Below, one piece after another: positions 18,899 to 26,964 of a stretch of DNA of 64,000 nucleotides. Source of the stretch: Pedobacter rhizosphaerae. Its GTDB lineage: Bacteria; Bacteroidota; Bacteroidia; Sphingobacteriales; Sphingobacteriaceae. Position 1 is the stretch's first letter. Each line of letters begins with the position of its first letter. The position numbers and the translations under genes were made by a program. The notes beneath the pieces are model-generated. The model did not search any database. It was not told the origin of the DNA and worked only from the letters and a program-made list of their open reading frames with translations. Where the stretch lies: contig NZ_FOGG01000002.1 in the NCBI RefSeq assembly GCF_900111155.1, positions 32,026-96,025 on the forward strand, read 5' to 3'.

Positions 18899-21025
18899 TT
18901 ACTTGAGATTAACCCGACTGCTTACCCCATTCAGTTCATAATCTGCAAATTTGAGTTCTTGTGTGGGATCGTTATAAATTACAGTAGGTTTTCCATTCTG
19001 CGTTTTATACTTAATGAGGAAAAGTCCTGGCTGTTTGGTTTTTAGTGTACCATTAAATGGTAGTTTCACCTCGCCCGCTTTTAAAGTTGAGATTAATACT
19101 GCCCTTTCTTTAATTAAAAAGATCACTTGTAAATCTTTGGTATTGGATAATATTTCAACAGATTTAACATCAAATGCAGCTGTTTTTTGCTCAGTGGCAG
19201 CTGGTAAAATAAAATATTGATAGGCTGAATTTTTCGGTTGCAGCCCATGGTCTATCCATAAAGAAAGAACACTATCTTGGCCCTTCACATCTATTGGATA
19301 AGATCGCATAATATCAGACCAAAGCCCACTTTTCAGCTCATCACGTGCAGCTACTTTTGGCGCATTTAGAACAATGTATCCCGTTTGATCACTAAAAAAA
19401 CGGGTATCCTGCACAGCATCAATATCCAAAGACTTTACTCCTACCCATGTTTTATTTTTCAAGTGCTTTAACTCGCCTCTTTTTAAACGCTGATCTATAG
19501 CTGTTGTAACTATACTTGCACTATCTGTAGCAATACCGGCACCTAAACAGAGCACAAAATCATCTGTAAACAAATATGATTTTAAAGCTGAAAGCTTATC
19601 GCGCTTAAGCTGCATAGTTGTTAAACCAATGTTACCATCATTTACATTACCAACAAATGATGCATGATTTCTATTTCCCTCAGTGGCCCCATTAAGCGGA
19701 AGCTGAGTTTCATATGCAGTAACTCCGGGAACTTTTCTCCAGTCCCAGAGTGGAAAAACATCCTTGTATTCACTGCCATCGATATAGGTATAAATTGCCC
19801 CATCGCCAATGTAAAACCCTTTAAGGTTATCGCCATTAAGCGATTCGGCACCAATAATACGCGAAGATGCCATTTTGAGCGAAGCCATCCATTTCGGACG
19901 ACGAGCAACGGTCTGATCGGAGTTCCAAAAATGATAAACACCTTGTAAATCAGGACTTCCTTTAACAGTTAAAAAACCTTTGTTTAAAAAGTTGCTGTAT
20001 TTGTCTTTGTTTTTTGCATCAGCATAACGCAGTCGGTTTGCAGCAAAAGCGGCAGAAAGTGCTTTAAATTCCTGTGCATGCCTAAAAAATTGCCTACCCA
20101 ACCCGTTAACATCTAAAAAACCTTTCCAAATTACACGTTGATACCCCTGGGTAATTAAATCTGCAAGAATATCAAGCTTAGGCTGATCAATAGCTAAAGT
20201 AGTACCGGAAAAAATTTTGCCCCAAAAGCCCATATCAGAAATAAACGCAGCCCCATAATTTCCAAATTGTTGTTGCGCACCATGTTGATGAAAGCTGTGA
20301 TCGATCTGTATTCCTTCTACACTCCCATTTCTAACGATTTGAGCGGCAATGGAGTCTCTCCCTTGTTTTACCAACTGCATATTATTTTGCAAAAGCCCTC
20401 GCATTAACACATTTCCAGATTGCCAAACCATGTTTTGCCCGGTTCCAACAATTTTAGAGTTTAACATCACAGTTACAGCTTCCTCTTTTTCGCTTACACT
20501 TAATTGATCTTCTACCAATAGAAATACTGCTCCCAATGCCTTGGGTACACCAATTTGATTATACCACCAATTTCTACAAACCAGTTTACTTTTAAACCAG
20601 TACTGTAACGACTGATGAATTCTGTCTATCAACGCTTTGGAATGGTAATAAGATGAACCTTTCTGATTGTATACTTTTGCCAGCATAAAAGTACGTTGGG
20701 TATGAACAAAAGGCTTCCAACCCGATAAGCTTTTGTCTGCGTAGTCAATATCGCTCCAGGAACCATCAGCATTTGAATGACTTAACAGTTCACGTATTTC
20801 TGCCTCGGTACGGGGATAACGCTGCATTAACTCAACCACTATCTGATCTGAAGATATCGTTTCCCGAGGTATTGTTTTTAATATGTTGATTAAATCTTCG
20901 TCTCCTTCTGATAAAATACCACTTACAAAATTCTTTTTTAAGGTTTCAATTTCACCAGCACAAAGCTGATGTACTGAACTTATTGTAAACAGGAAGAAAA
21001 ACAATACATGAAATTTAAATTTCAT
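18899..21025 (-). CDS. family 8 polysaccharide lyase (chondroitin AC / hyaluronate lyase type)
   Basis: Cleaves uronic-acid-containing polysaccharides by beta-elimination; chondroitin, hyaluronan or xanthan are family substrates. The 708 residues include a signal peptide (cleavage near LCAG), an alpha/alpha toroid (about 30-370) and beta-sandwich domains. H248, Y257, R311 and R315 sit at offsets 0, +9, +63 and +67, the same spacing as H225, Y234, R288 and R292 of Pedobacter heparinus chondroitinase AC as I remember it, and N-W-W (CRNWWYNQIG) supplies the substrate platform. No sulfatase, unsaturated glucuronyl hydrolase or SusC/D lies nearby. Substrate left open. Confidence 0.92.
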   Translation of the reverse strand: MKFKFHVLFFFLFTISSVHQLCAGEIETLKKNFVSGILSEGDEDLINILKTIPRETISSDQIVVELMQRYPRTEAEIRELLSHSNADGSWSDIDYADKSLSGWKPFVHTQRTFMLAKVYNQKGSSYYHSKALIDRIHQSLQYWFKSKLVCRNWWYNQIGVPKALGAVFLLVEDQLSVSEKEEAVTVMLNSKIVGTGQNMVWQSGNVLMRGLLQNNMQLVKQGRDSIAAQIVRNGSVEGIQIDHSFHQHGAQQQFGNYGAAFISDMGFWGKIFSGTTLAIDQPKLDILADLITQGYQRVIWKGFLDVNGLGRQFFRHAQEFKALSAAFAANRLRYADAKNKDKYSNFLNKGFLTVKGSPDLQGVYHFWNSDQTVARRPKWMASLKMASSRIIGAESLNGDNLKGFYIGDGAIYTYIDGSEYKDVFPLWDWRKVPGVTAYETQLPLNGATEGNRNHASFVGNVNDGNIGLTTMQLKRDKLSALKSYLFTDDFVLCLGAGIATDSASIVTTAIDQRLKRGELKHLKNKTWVGVKSLDIDAVQDTRFFSDQTGYIVLNAPKVAARDELKSGLWSDIMRSYPIDVKGQDSVLSLWIDHGLQPKNSAYQYFILPAATEQKTAAFDVKSVEILSNTKDLQVIFLIKERAVLISTLKAGEVKLPFNGTLKTKQPGLFLIKYKTQNGKPTVIYNDPTQELKFADYELNGVSSRVNLK

Positions 21026-21139
21026 TTGGTTAGCATTTGAAAGGGTTCATTGATTTACGAAGATTGGATAATTTATAAGAAGAAAAGTAATTTTATTTCA
21101 CTTAAGTGCTTAAAAACGGATACAACGTAATTTCAATCG

Positions 21140-21601
21140 TTATAAAATTTCTTTTACAGCGTATTCTTTCCCATTAAATTTAAAGCTTTCGCCTATTTTT
21201 TTTCCCATTAAGGCCTTTCCAATGGGTGCTGCCTGAGAAATCGCATAGTACTTCTGCCCTGCAATAAGTAACTCTCCGGCACTGATACTGATATAGAAAC
21301 TTCCTTCAGAAGTGATGACTAAACTTCCATTTTTAGAAATATTGGCGGCTTCTATGTTTTCTATCTGTTGCAAAGCGATCTTCTGCTGCCCTGCTTCATA
21401 CAAAAGTTTGCTATTCCGATCCATTTCCTGTTGCATCATTTCACGGGTAGTTTCATATTTATCGCCCGCACTACTCTTGGTATCATCATTTGATGCTTGC
21501 CGGGCTTGTTGCAGTGAATATTCAATGTTCTCTATTCTTTTTTGAATAAAGCTTAAGCAAAGCTGATAGAGTTGTGCTTTTAATGTTGTTGTTTTAGACA
21601 T
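21140..21601 (-). CDS. GreA/GreB family transcription elongation factor
   Basis: A 153-residue cytoplasmic protein with an N-terminal coiled coil (about 5-75) and a C-terminal FKBP-like Gre domain (about 85-153, ending AAPIGKALMGKKIGESFKFNG). Gre factors enter the RNA polymerase secondary channel and trigger cleavage of backtracked RNA. The coiled-coil tip carries DDTKSSAGDKYET, with acidic residues where catalytic Asp/Glu are expected. The N-terminal part is more diverged than in standard GreA, so it may be a Gre-like regulator (Rnk/GreB-like) rather than GreA itself. Confidence 0.82.
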   Translation of the reverse strand: MSKTTTLKAQLYQLCLSFIQKRIENIEYSLQQARQASNDDTKSSAGDKYETTREMMQQEMDRNSKLLYEAGQQKIALQQIENIEAANISKNGSLVITSEGSFYISISAGELLIAGQKYYAISQAAPIGKALMGKKIGESFKFNGKEYAVKEIL

Positions 21602-21624
21602 GTATGTAAGTAAAATCTTTGGGT

Positions 21625-21970
21625 TTATGTGCGAAGTACCACAGCTTTCGCCATAATAGATTCAATTTTATTTTTTGGAATATCCTGCGCTGGGTCGATT
21701 AATAATATCTTCATTTTAGCTCTTTTTTCCTGTATTAAATCTTCGTGATCAATTAGATTACCATCTACCCAACCAATGTAAGGTTGAAGAAACTTCTTAT
21801 GGATCCATAAGGTAACAGAACATCTTCCCATTTAGGTAATACATTGGCATACCATATTTCCAATGTTCGGTAACGCCGTCATGCAACAGAAAAAAACCGC
21901 GCAGATATTGCAGGCAACTTTTAATGGGTTCTGCTTTTTGCTCAAAAAATTGATCTAGCGGATTTAGCAT
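21625..21970 (-). pseudogene. DUF1801 family gene broken by a +1 frameshift
   Basis: From the ATG at 21970 one frame reads MLNPLDQFFEQKAEPIK and on to NGKMFCYL, then hits MDP-stop near 21796. A second frame continues LWIHKKFLQPYIGWVDG to the stop at 21625. Joined at the TACCTTATGG stretch (about 21803-21812) they give a full DUF1801 protein of about 114 residues. The span is 346 bp, one base more than a multiple of three. A single extra base, real or a sequencing error, explains it. Two separate genes are unlikely, because conserved family sequence continues straight across. Confidence 0.8.
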
Positions 21971-22000
21971 AAACTAAAGACTCTGAACTCCAGACTGAGC

Positions 22001-22573
22001 TTAAGATTCAAGGTAACGTACTTTCTCTTCAATAGGTGTTCTATTCGCTTCCCAGGGTTTTTCATTATGATAGCCCATGTAGAAGAGCCCAATGCATTTT
22101 TCATTTTCAGAAAGGCTCAAAAAATCTCCGAGGAAATCAATTAATGGAGGAGAACTCCAGTAAGCGCCAACCTTTAAACTTTCGGCAGTTAAAGCCATAT
22201 TCTGAACTGCACTGGCTACAGCGGCTAACTCCTCCCACTCCGGAATCTTTCCGCTTACCTGCATATTGATGGCAATAATACAATCGGCCTGACCCGTTTT
22301 CTCAGCGAAACTATCAAACTTCTTTTGCAGAAATTGATGTGAAGGAACCTGCTCCTGATAAATTTTACCCAGTTCTGCTCCTAACCTGGCCTTTGCACCC
22401 TTTCTAATTACTACAAAACGCCAGGGTTGAGTTAATTTATGTGTAGGGGCATAATTGGCACTTGCTAAAATCTGGTTGATCACCTCAACAGGGATTTCCT
22501 TTTTGATATAACTTGCAGGAAAAATACTGCGTCGCTCTTTTATTATTTTGGACAGGGTTTCGTATGCACTCAT
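22001..22573 (-). CDS. nitroreductase family FMN protein (YdjA-like)
   Basis: A 190-residue homodimeric flavoprotein of the minimal nitroreductase type, using NAD(P)H to reduce nitroaromatics or quinone-like compounds. RRSIFPASY near residue 14 contacts FMN phosphate; ANYAPTHKLTQPWRFVVI and the C-terminal CIGLFYMGYH fit the family. It lies 30 nt upstream of the broken DUF1801 gene on the same strand, and a Gre-like gene follows; the three may have been one transcript. Confidence 0.9.
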   Translation of the reverse strand: MSAYETLSKIIKERRSIFPASYIKKEIPVEVINQILASANYAPTHKLTQPWRFVVIRKGAKARLGAELGKIYQEQVPSHQFLQKKFDSFAEKTGQADCIIAINMQVSGKIPEWEELAAVASAVQNMALTAESLKVGAYWSSPPLIDFLGDFLSLSENEKCIGLFYMGYHNEKPWEANRTPIEEKVRYLES

Positions 22574-22583
22574 GGGATAAATA

Positions 22584-22622
22584 TAAGGTAAAAGGTTAAA
22601 GGTATAAAGATGAAGGTATCGG
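22584..22622. repeat. short 7-bp-period array (GGTNNAA words)
   Basis: GGTAAAA, GGTTAAA, GGTATAA, AGATGAA and GGTATCG follow each other with exact 7-bp spacing just upstream of the nitroreductase start. Too short to be certain alone, but it fits the other heptad arrays in the window. Confidence 0.5.
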
Positions 22623-22717
22623 CAGTATAATGTTTTTACGCTTTAATGTTATTTGATTAGCTATTTTGATGCCTCTTCGTGCCTAAAAATATATTCTCTC
22701 AATCAATTCAATTCTTT

Positions 22718-22810
22718 ACTTTCATCTCGACACTTGCTACTTTATACTAAATACTCGATACTTTATACTAGATACTTGATACCTGATACTAGATACCTGA
22801 TACTTTGTAT
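22718..22810. repeat. degenerate 7-bp tandem array (NNNATAC)
   Basis: Consecutive heptads end in ATAC or TAC: TTGCTAC, TTTATAC, TAAATAC, TCGATAC, TTTATAC, TAGATAC, TTGATAC, CTGATAC and so on for about 13 units, up to the stop of the next minus-strand gene. The same words recur at 62437-62536. Confidence 0.85.
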
Positions 22811-23371
22811 TCAATTCTTAAAACTACCCCTTAGCTGCTTCCTGATTTGTTTCACCTTGGCAAAGAAAGCAATACTTTCCTTATCAACCAGAAAGTCAAT
22901 CGTTGCAATAAGTTCATCTTTTATCCAGGGGTGTTTAGGAATGAAGTTCGCCAGTATATTTAAACAATGTGACTTCACTGCCACTGGAATTTGATCGCTG
23001 ATGAGCCAACTGAAAACCATTTCTACTATTTGATCGGTATTATAATCTCCCATGATTTTCTTCACCTGCATTGTTGCTTTTTTATGCGTTAAAAAGGCTA
23101 AAATCTTCACATAGTGGCGCAAAGCTGATGAATTGGTTTGAGTAGGAAATTTCTCTAAGAAGTAGTCAATATGCGGCAAAAATCGCTCCAGGTGACTGGA
23201 ATAAACATTTTCTAGTATCCAGGCCGCCCGAAATCCAATCTGCTCATCGGCACAAAAGCTTAAATCAATGAGTTCCTTTACTGAATAACCACCCTCTGCC
23301 GCAATAGCTGCAAGTTTTTCTACCTTAGTTTTTTGCAGGGTAACTTTTATAACATCGTGAAGAAGTTGCAT
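22811..23371 (-). CDS. HEAT-repeat-like helical protein, function unknown
   Basis: I cannot assign a function. The 186-residue product is all-helical by pattern, with repeating hydrophobic helices such as GFRAAWILENVY, HYVKILAFLT and VAVKSHCLNILANFIP that look like HEAT/ARM units. There is no signal peptide or membrane helix, so it is probably cytoplasmic and a binding scaffold. The frame opens at a TTG (23383); the ATG at 23371 (MQLLHDVIK) is the better start. Its stop touches the heptad array at 22718-22810. Confidence 0.75.
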   Translation of the reverse strand: MQLLHDVIKVTLQKTKVEKLAAIAAEGGYSVKELIDLSFCADEQIGFRAAWILENVYSSHLERFLPHIDYFLEKFPTQTNSSALRHYVKILAFLTHKKATMQVKKIMGDYNTDQIVEMVFSWLISDQIPVAVKSHCLNILANFIPKHPWIKDELIATIDFLVDKESIAFFAKVKQIRKQLRGSFKN

Positions 23372-23428
23372 ACAAATGGGCAATAATCTATGAGGCCTAA
23401 ATTAATAATTTTATTATTCATTACACCC

Positions 23429-23706
23429 ATGGTCCGTGCCCCACGGACCATTTACCAATAACCTAATCAATCTTAACCTTATTAAAATTACAGCATATGG
23501 TCTGTGTGTATCCCCCATGGTCCGTGACCCACGGACCAGTTACAAGGATCAATAACCAAATCGATTTAAACAAACTAAAATTACAGTATATGGTCTGTGT
23601 GTGTACCCCATGGTCCGTGACCCACGGACCAGTTACAACGATCAATAACCAAATCGATCTTAACCTTAGTAAAATTACAGTATATGGTCTGTGTGTCACA
23701 GACCAT
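23429..23706. repeat. GGTCCGTG/CACGGACC hairpin array, copy 2 (93-bp units)
   Basis: Perfect hairpins at 23429-23451, 23518-23538 and 23611-23631 share arms GGTCCGTG/CACGGACC with a 3-nt loop (CCC or ACC). The last, at 23684-23706, is GGTCTGTG/CACAGACC: both arms changed together, keeping the pairing. Units are 89-93 bp and share ATCAATAACCAAATCGAT and AAAATTACAG linkers. Because 93 is divisible by three, spurious open frames run through on both strands. The array ends about 50 bp before the ABC-F promoter, so it is not in that leader. Confidence 0.9.
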
Positions 23707-23756
23707 GGGTTTACCGTATAAGAACCCGTTTAATTTTCCACTTCAAAATTAAACAG

Positions 23757-23764
23757 TATCTTTG
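23757..23764 (+). promoter_or_regulatory. -7 promoter box for the ABC-F gene
   Basis: TATCTTTG matches TAnnTTTG. The ATG lies 20 nt downstream, giving a very short leader. Confidence 0.65.
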
Positions 23765-23784
23765 CGCCTTATTTTATACACAGC

Positions 23785-25407
23785 ATGATTTCAGTTTCTA
23801 ATTTATCATTACGATACGGCAAACGCACATTATTTGAAGATGTTAACCTTAAATTTACGCAGGGCAATTGCTACGGCGTAATTGGGGCAAACGGCGCTGG
23901 TAAATCTACCTTTTTAAAAATTTTATCAGGCGAAGTGAGCCAAACCTCAGGTAGTGTTGCCTTTACTCCAGGCGAGCGTATGGCTGTTTTAAAGCAGAAC
24001 CATTACGAATTTGATGAATTTTCGGTTATCGAAACCGTTATGATGGGACATAAAGAACTTTATGCCATCATGAAAGAAAAAGATGCCATCTATTTAAAAG
24101 AAGATTTTACAGAAAAAGACGGTGAGCGTGCAGGTGAACTGGAAAATCTTTTTGCCGAAATGGATGGTTGGAACATGGAAAGTAATGCCGCTACCATGCT
24201 AAGCAACCTGGGCATTGCAGAAGAAAACCATTACAAGCTATTAAAAGAATTAGATAATACTCAAAAAGTACGTGTTTTATTGGCACAGGCTTTATTTGGA
24301 AATCCAGATATTCTATTATTAGATGAGCCTACCAACGATTTGGATATCGAAACCATTGCCTGGTTGGAAAACTTCCTGGCTGATTACCAAAACATTGTAT
24401 TGGTAGTATCTCACGACAGGCACTTTTTAGATGCGGTTTGTACCCACATTGTGGATATTGACTTTGCTAAAATGAGCATTTACACGGGTAACTATACTTT
24501 CTGGTATGAGTCTAGTCAGTTGGCCTTAAAACAACGTAGCGATCAGAATAAGAAGATGGAAGATAAGGTGAAGGAGTTGCAGGAATTTATCCGTCGCTTT
24601 AGTGCCAATGCTTCGAAATCTAAACAGGCTACTTCACGTAAAAAGGCATTGGATAAGATCGATATTACTGAGATTAAAGCATCCAGCAGAAAATATCCGG
24701 CAATTATCTTTAATAATACGGGCCGTGAGGCAGGTGACCAGATTTTACAGGTTGAAAACTTAGGTAAAACAGGCAATGATGGTGTTTTATTTGATAAAGT
24801 TACCTTCATGGTTAATAAAGGTGATAAAATTGCCATCCTTTCTCAAAACAGTTTAGCTACCGCAGCATTTTATGATGTTTTAACCGGAAGAGATCAGGAT
24901 CACCGAGGTGAGTTTAAATGGGGTGTAACCATTAGCACCGCTGATATCCCTAATGATAACTCTGAATATTTTGCGGGTAAGGACGAGAATTTAGTTGATT
25001 GGTTAAGAGAATATTCGGGTACTGACGCCGATGAGCAATTTGTACGGAGCTTCTTAGGCCGTATGTTATTCTCAGGCGAGGAAGTACTGAAAAACGTAAA
25101 AGTACTATCGGGAGGTGAGAAAATGCGCTGTATGTTCTCCAGAATGATGTTGCAGCAAGCCAATTTATTGATGTTTGATGAGCCAACCAATCACCTGGAC
25201 TTAGAATCTATTGAGGCACTAAACAACGGAATGAAGGATTTTAAAGGAACAATTTTGTTTACCTCACGAGATCACCAGTTAACCGAAACGGTAGCCAACC
25301 GCGTGATCGAGATTACACCAAAGGGTACCATTGATAAGTTGATGACTTATGATGAGTACATCAACAGCGATGAGGTTGCAAAGCTTCGCCAGGAAATGTA
25401 TTCGTAG
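23785..25407 (+). CDS. ABC-F family ATPase (YbiT-like), ribosome-associated
   Basis: A soluble 540-residue twin-ATPase ABC protein without membrane helices. ABC-F proteins act on the ribosome, in translation control or antibiotic protection; this sequence is closest to the YbiT-like housekeeping type. NBD1 has Walker A GANGAGKST (about 35-43), Walker B ILLLDEPTNDLD and SHDRHF; the linker (about 245-300) is rich in Lys and Arg. NBD2 has LSGGEK and LLMFDEPTNHLD, but its Walker A position reads SQNSLATAAF, its H-loop reads TSRDHQ, and the NBD1 signature reads LDNTQ. One of the two composite ATP sites therefore looks degenerate. Followed by a terminator. Confidence 0.93.
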   Translation: MISVSNLSLRYGKRTLFEDVNLKFTQGNCYGVIGANGAGKSTFLKILSGEVSQTSGSVAFTPGERMAVLKQNHYEFDEFSVIETVMMGHKELYAIMKEKDAIYLKEDFTEKDGERAGELENLFAEMDGWNMESNAATMLSNLGIAEENHYKLLKELDNTQKVRVLLAQALFGNPDILLLDEPTNDLDIETIAWLENFLADYQNIVLVVSHDRHFLDAVCTHIVDIDFAKMSIYTGNYTFWYESSQLALKQRSDQNKKMEDKVKELQEFIRRFSANASKSKQATSRKKALDKIDITEIKASSRKYPAIIFNNTGREAGDQILQVENLGKTGNDGVLFDKVTFMVNKGDKIAILSQNSLATAAFYDVLTGRDQDHRGEFKWGVTISTADIPNDNSEYFAGKDENLVDWLREYSGTDADEQFVRSFLGRMLFSGEEVLKNVKVLSGGEKMRCMFSRMMLQQANLLMFDEPTNHLDLESIEALNNGMKDFKGTILFTSRDHQLTETVANRVIEITPKGTIDKLMTYDEYINSDEVAKLRQEMYS

Positions 25408-25431
25408 TAAATAAAGAAGTATAAACAAAAG

Positions 25432-25467
25432 AAAGCCAGGGATTTATAATCTCTGGCTTTTCTTTTT
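25432..25467 (+). terminator. terminator of the ABC-F gene
   Basis: AAAGCCAG/CTGGCTTT stem (25432-25439 with 25453-25460), extended by GAT/ATC, followed by TCTTTTT. Confidence 0.88.
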
Positions 25468-25574
25468 ATAAAAAAAATCGTTTTAGCTGTAGCGTTTTAG
25501 AAACAGGTATCGTTTTACAAGAAAAAAATGTTAATGGCCATTTAACGAATTGAAACTATTATTATTAACTACAC

Positions 25575-26273
25575 ATGAAAAAACAGACTCACTTTGGCAT
25601 AACATCTAAAATTATATTCTCTCTATTCGCAATAACGTTATTATTTTCTGCTTGTAAAAAAGACTGGGATAATACACCAATTGAAGCTGCCGGTATCGGT
25701 TTTATACACGCTTCTCCTGGAACAGCTGCTTTAGATTTCGTTTTAGACAATCAGAAAATTAAAAGCTTCACCTACACACAGGATTTTGGTTATTATGCGG
25801 CTTACCCAGGAACCAGATTGGTTGGGGTGGCAAAAAAAGATTCTTTAAAATATGTTACCAATGCAACAGCAAATCTGATTAGCGGTAAATTTTACTCCGT
25901 TTTTGTGGCAGATACACTTAAATCTACCAAGCTTTTGGTTATTGAAGATGACTTGAAAGCTCCTGCAACAGATAAAGCTAACATTCGTTTCATTAACTTA
26001 AGTCCAGGTTCTCCTGCTTTAGATTTAAGTATCCAGGGAAAAGATGCTGCATTATTTACCGGCAAAGCTTTTAAAGAGTTTACAACCTTCAGTTCAATTG
26101 ATCCATCGGAGAGCTACACCTTCGAAGTAAAACAAACTGGAACAACAACCGTTAAAGCAACACTTCCATCAATCAAAATTGAAAAAGGCAAAATTTATAC
26201 CATCTGGGCTAAAGGATTAAGCAGTAGAACTGATAGTACTCAATTTGGATTATCAATTATGACTAATAAGTAA
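25575..26273 (+). CDS. DUF4397 lipoprotein
   Basis: A 232-residue lipoprotein (FSAC lipobox, Cys 27) with two tandem copies of a beta-sandwich-like DUF4397 unit: IGFIHASPGTAALDFVLDN (about 40-58) and IRFINLSPGSPALDLSIQG (about 137-155). The repeated [FI]-I-[HN]-x-SPG-x-x-ALD pattern is the family mark. It is presumably displayed in the periplasm or at the outer membrane; function unknown. A hairpin terminator separates it from the sigma-factor gene, so it is probably its own transcript. Confidence 0.85.
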   Translation: MKKQTHFGITSKIIFSLFAITLLFSACKKDWDNTPIEAAGIGFIHASPGTAALDFVLDNQKIKSFTYTQDFGYYAAYPGTRLVGVAKKDSLKYVTNATANLISGKFYSVFVADTLKSTKLLVIEDDLKAPATDKANIRFINLSPGSPALDLSIQGKDAALFTGKAFKEFTTFSSIDPSESYTFEVKQTGTTTVKATLPSIKIEKGKIYTIWAKGLSSRTDSTQFGLSIMTNK

Positions 26274-26301
26274 TTTTCTCTCTACCTGTGAAATAAGAAG
26301 T

Positions 26302-26333
26302 AGCACCATCCGGTTGGGTGGTGTTATTTTCTT
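26302..26333 (+). terminator. terminator of the DUF4397 gene
   Basis: AGCACCATCC pairs with GGGTGGTGTT around GGTT with one G-T pair, followed by ATTTTCTT. Confidence 0.8.
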
Positions 26334-26376
26334 AAATTTGAATAACTAATCAGGATAAATAATAGTCCTTTACGGG

Positions 26377-26964
26377 GTGATCAAAAAAAGAATACTCAGT
26401 TTTGAGGAAATTTTAAAGGGTTGCGTGAAAAACGACAATGGCTGCAAAGAAATGATGTACAAATCGTTCTATGGCTACCTTTTGGGAATTATTTTACGTT
26501 ATACCAAGAATACATCTGACAGCGAAGAGCTGGTAAACGACTGTTTTATTAAGATATTTAAACACATAGGAACCTTTAAGGCACCACAAAACCCTGAAGA
26601 GTTAAAGAAATCTTTTAAAGGCTGGATTGCCCAGATTGCCTCCAGAACGGCTATTGATAAAATCCGTACTGCTAAGGCTAAATTCTATGTGGACGACTTA
26701 GGCGAAGATGAACATCCGGTAAGTCAGGTCTCTGTTACCTCTGATCTCCATGTAAATGACATCTTGAATTTATTGAACCATCTACCAGATACTCATCGAT
26801 TGGTATTTAACTTATATGAAATTGAGGGATTTGCCCATGATGAAATTTCAAAAATGCTAAATTTTCCTGAAAGTTCTTCGCGGGTTTACCTTACAAGAGC
26901 TAAAAACAAATTGCGTACCCTTTACCTGAACACCATGGTTAGTTCATACGAGAAAAATGGATAA
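26377..26964 (+). CDS. ECF-type RNA polymerase sigma factor
   Basis: A 195-residue group-4 sigma factor. Region 2 covers about 25-100 (YGYLLGIILRYTKNTSDSEELVNDCFIKIFKHIGTF) and region 4 about 130-185, with a helix-turn-helix (EIEGFAHDEISKMLNFPESSSRVYLTRAKNKL). The frame begins with GTG; no ATG lies near the N-terminus, and the GTG follows TTTACGGG. The stop overlaps the next start by 8 nt (ATGGATAA), so the downstream membrane protein is translationally coupled and is the likely regulator. Confidence 0.92.
   Translation: MIKKRILSFEEILKGCVKNDNGCKEMMYKSFYGYLLGIILRYTKNTSDSEELVNDCFIKIFKHIGTFKAPQNPEELKKSFKGWIAQIASRTAIDKIRTAKAKFYVDDLGEDEHPVSQVSVTSDLHVNDILNLLNHLPDTHRLVFNLYEIEGFAHDEISKMLNFPESSSRVYLTRAKNKLRTLYLNTMVSSYEKNG

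Noticed and set aside
22653..22994. 113-codon plus-strand frame
   Set aside because: Half is the heptad array and half is antisense to the HEAT-like gene.
23429..23706. Possible CRISPR array
   Set aside because: Linkers between hairpins are themselves repeated, so there are no spacers.
23463..23721. Overlapping open frames on both strands with repeated peptides
   Set aside because: The 93-bp unit is divisible by three, so frames stay open by construction. They follow the DNA repeat, not a protein constraint.
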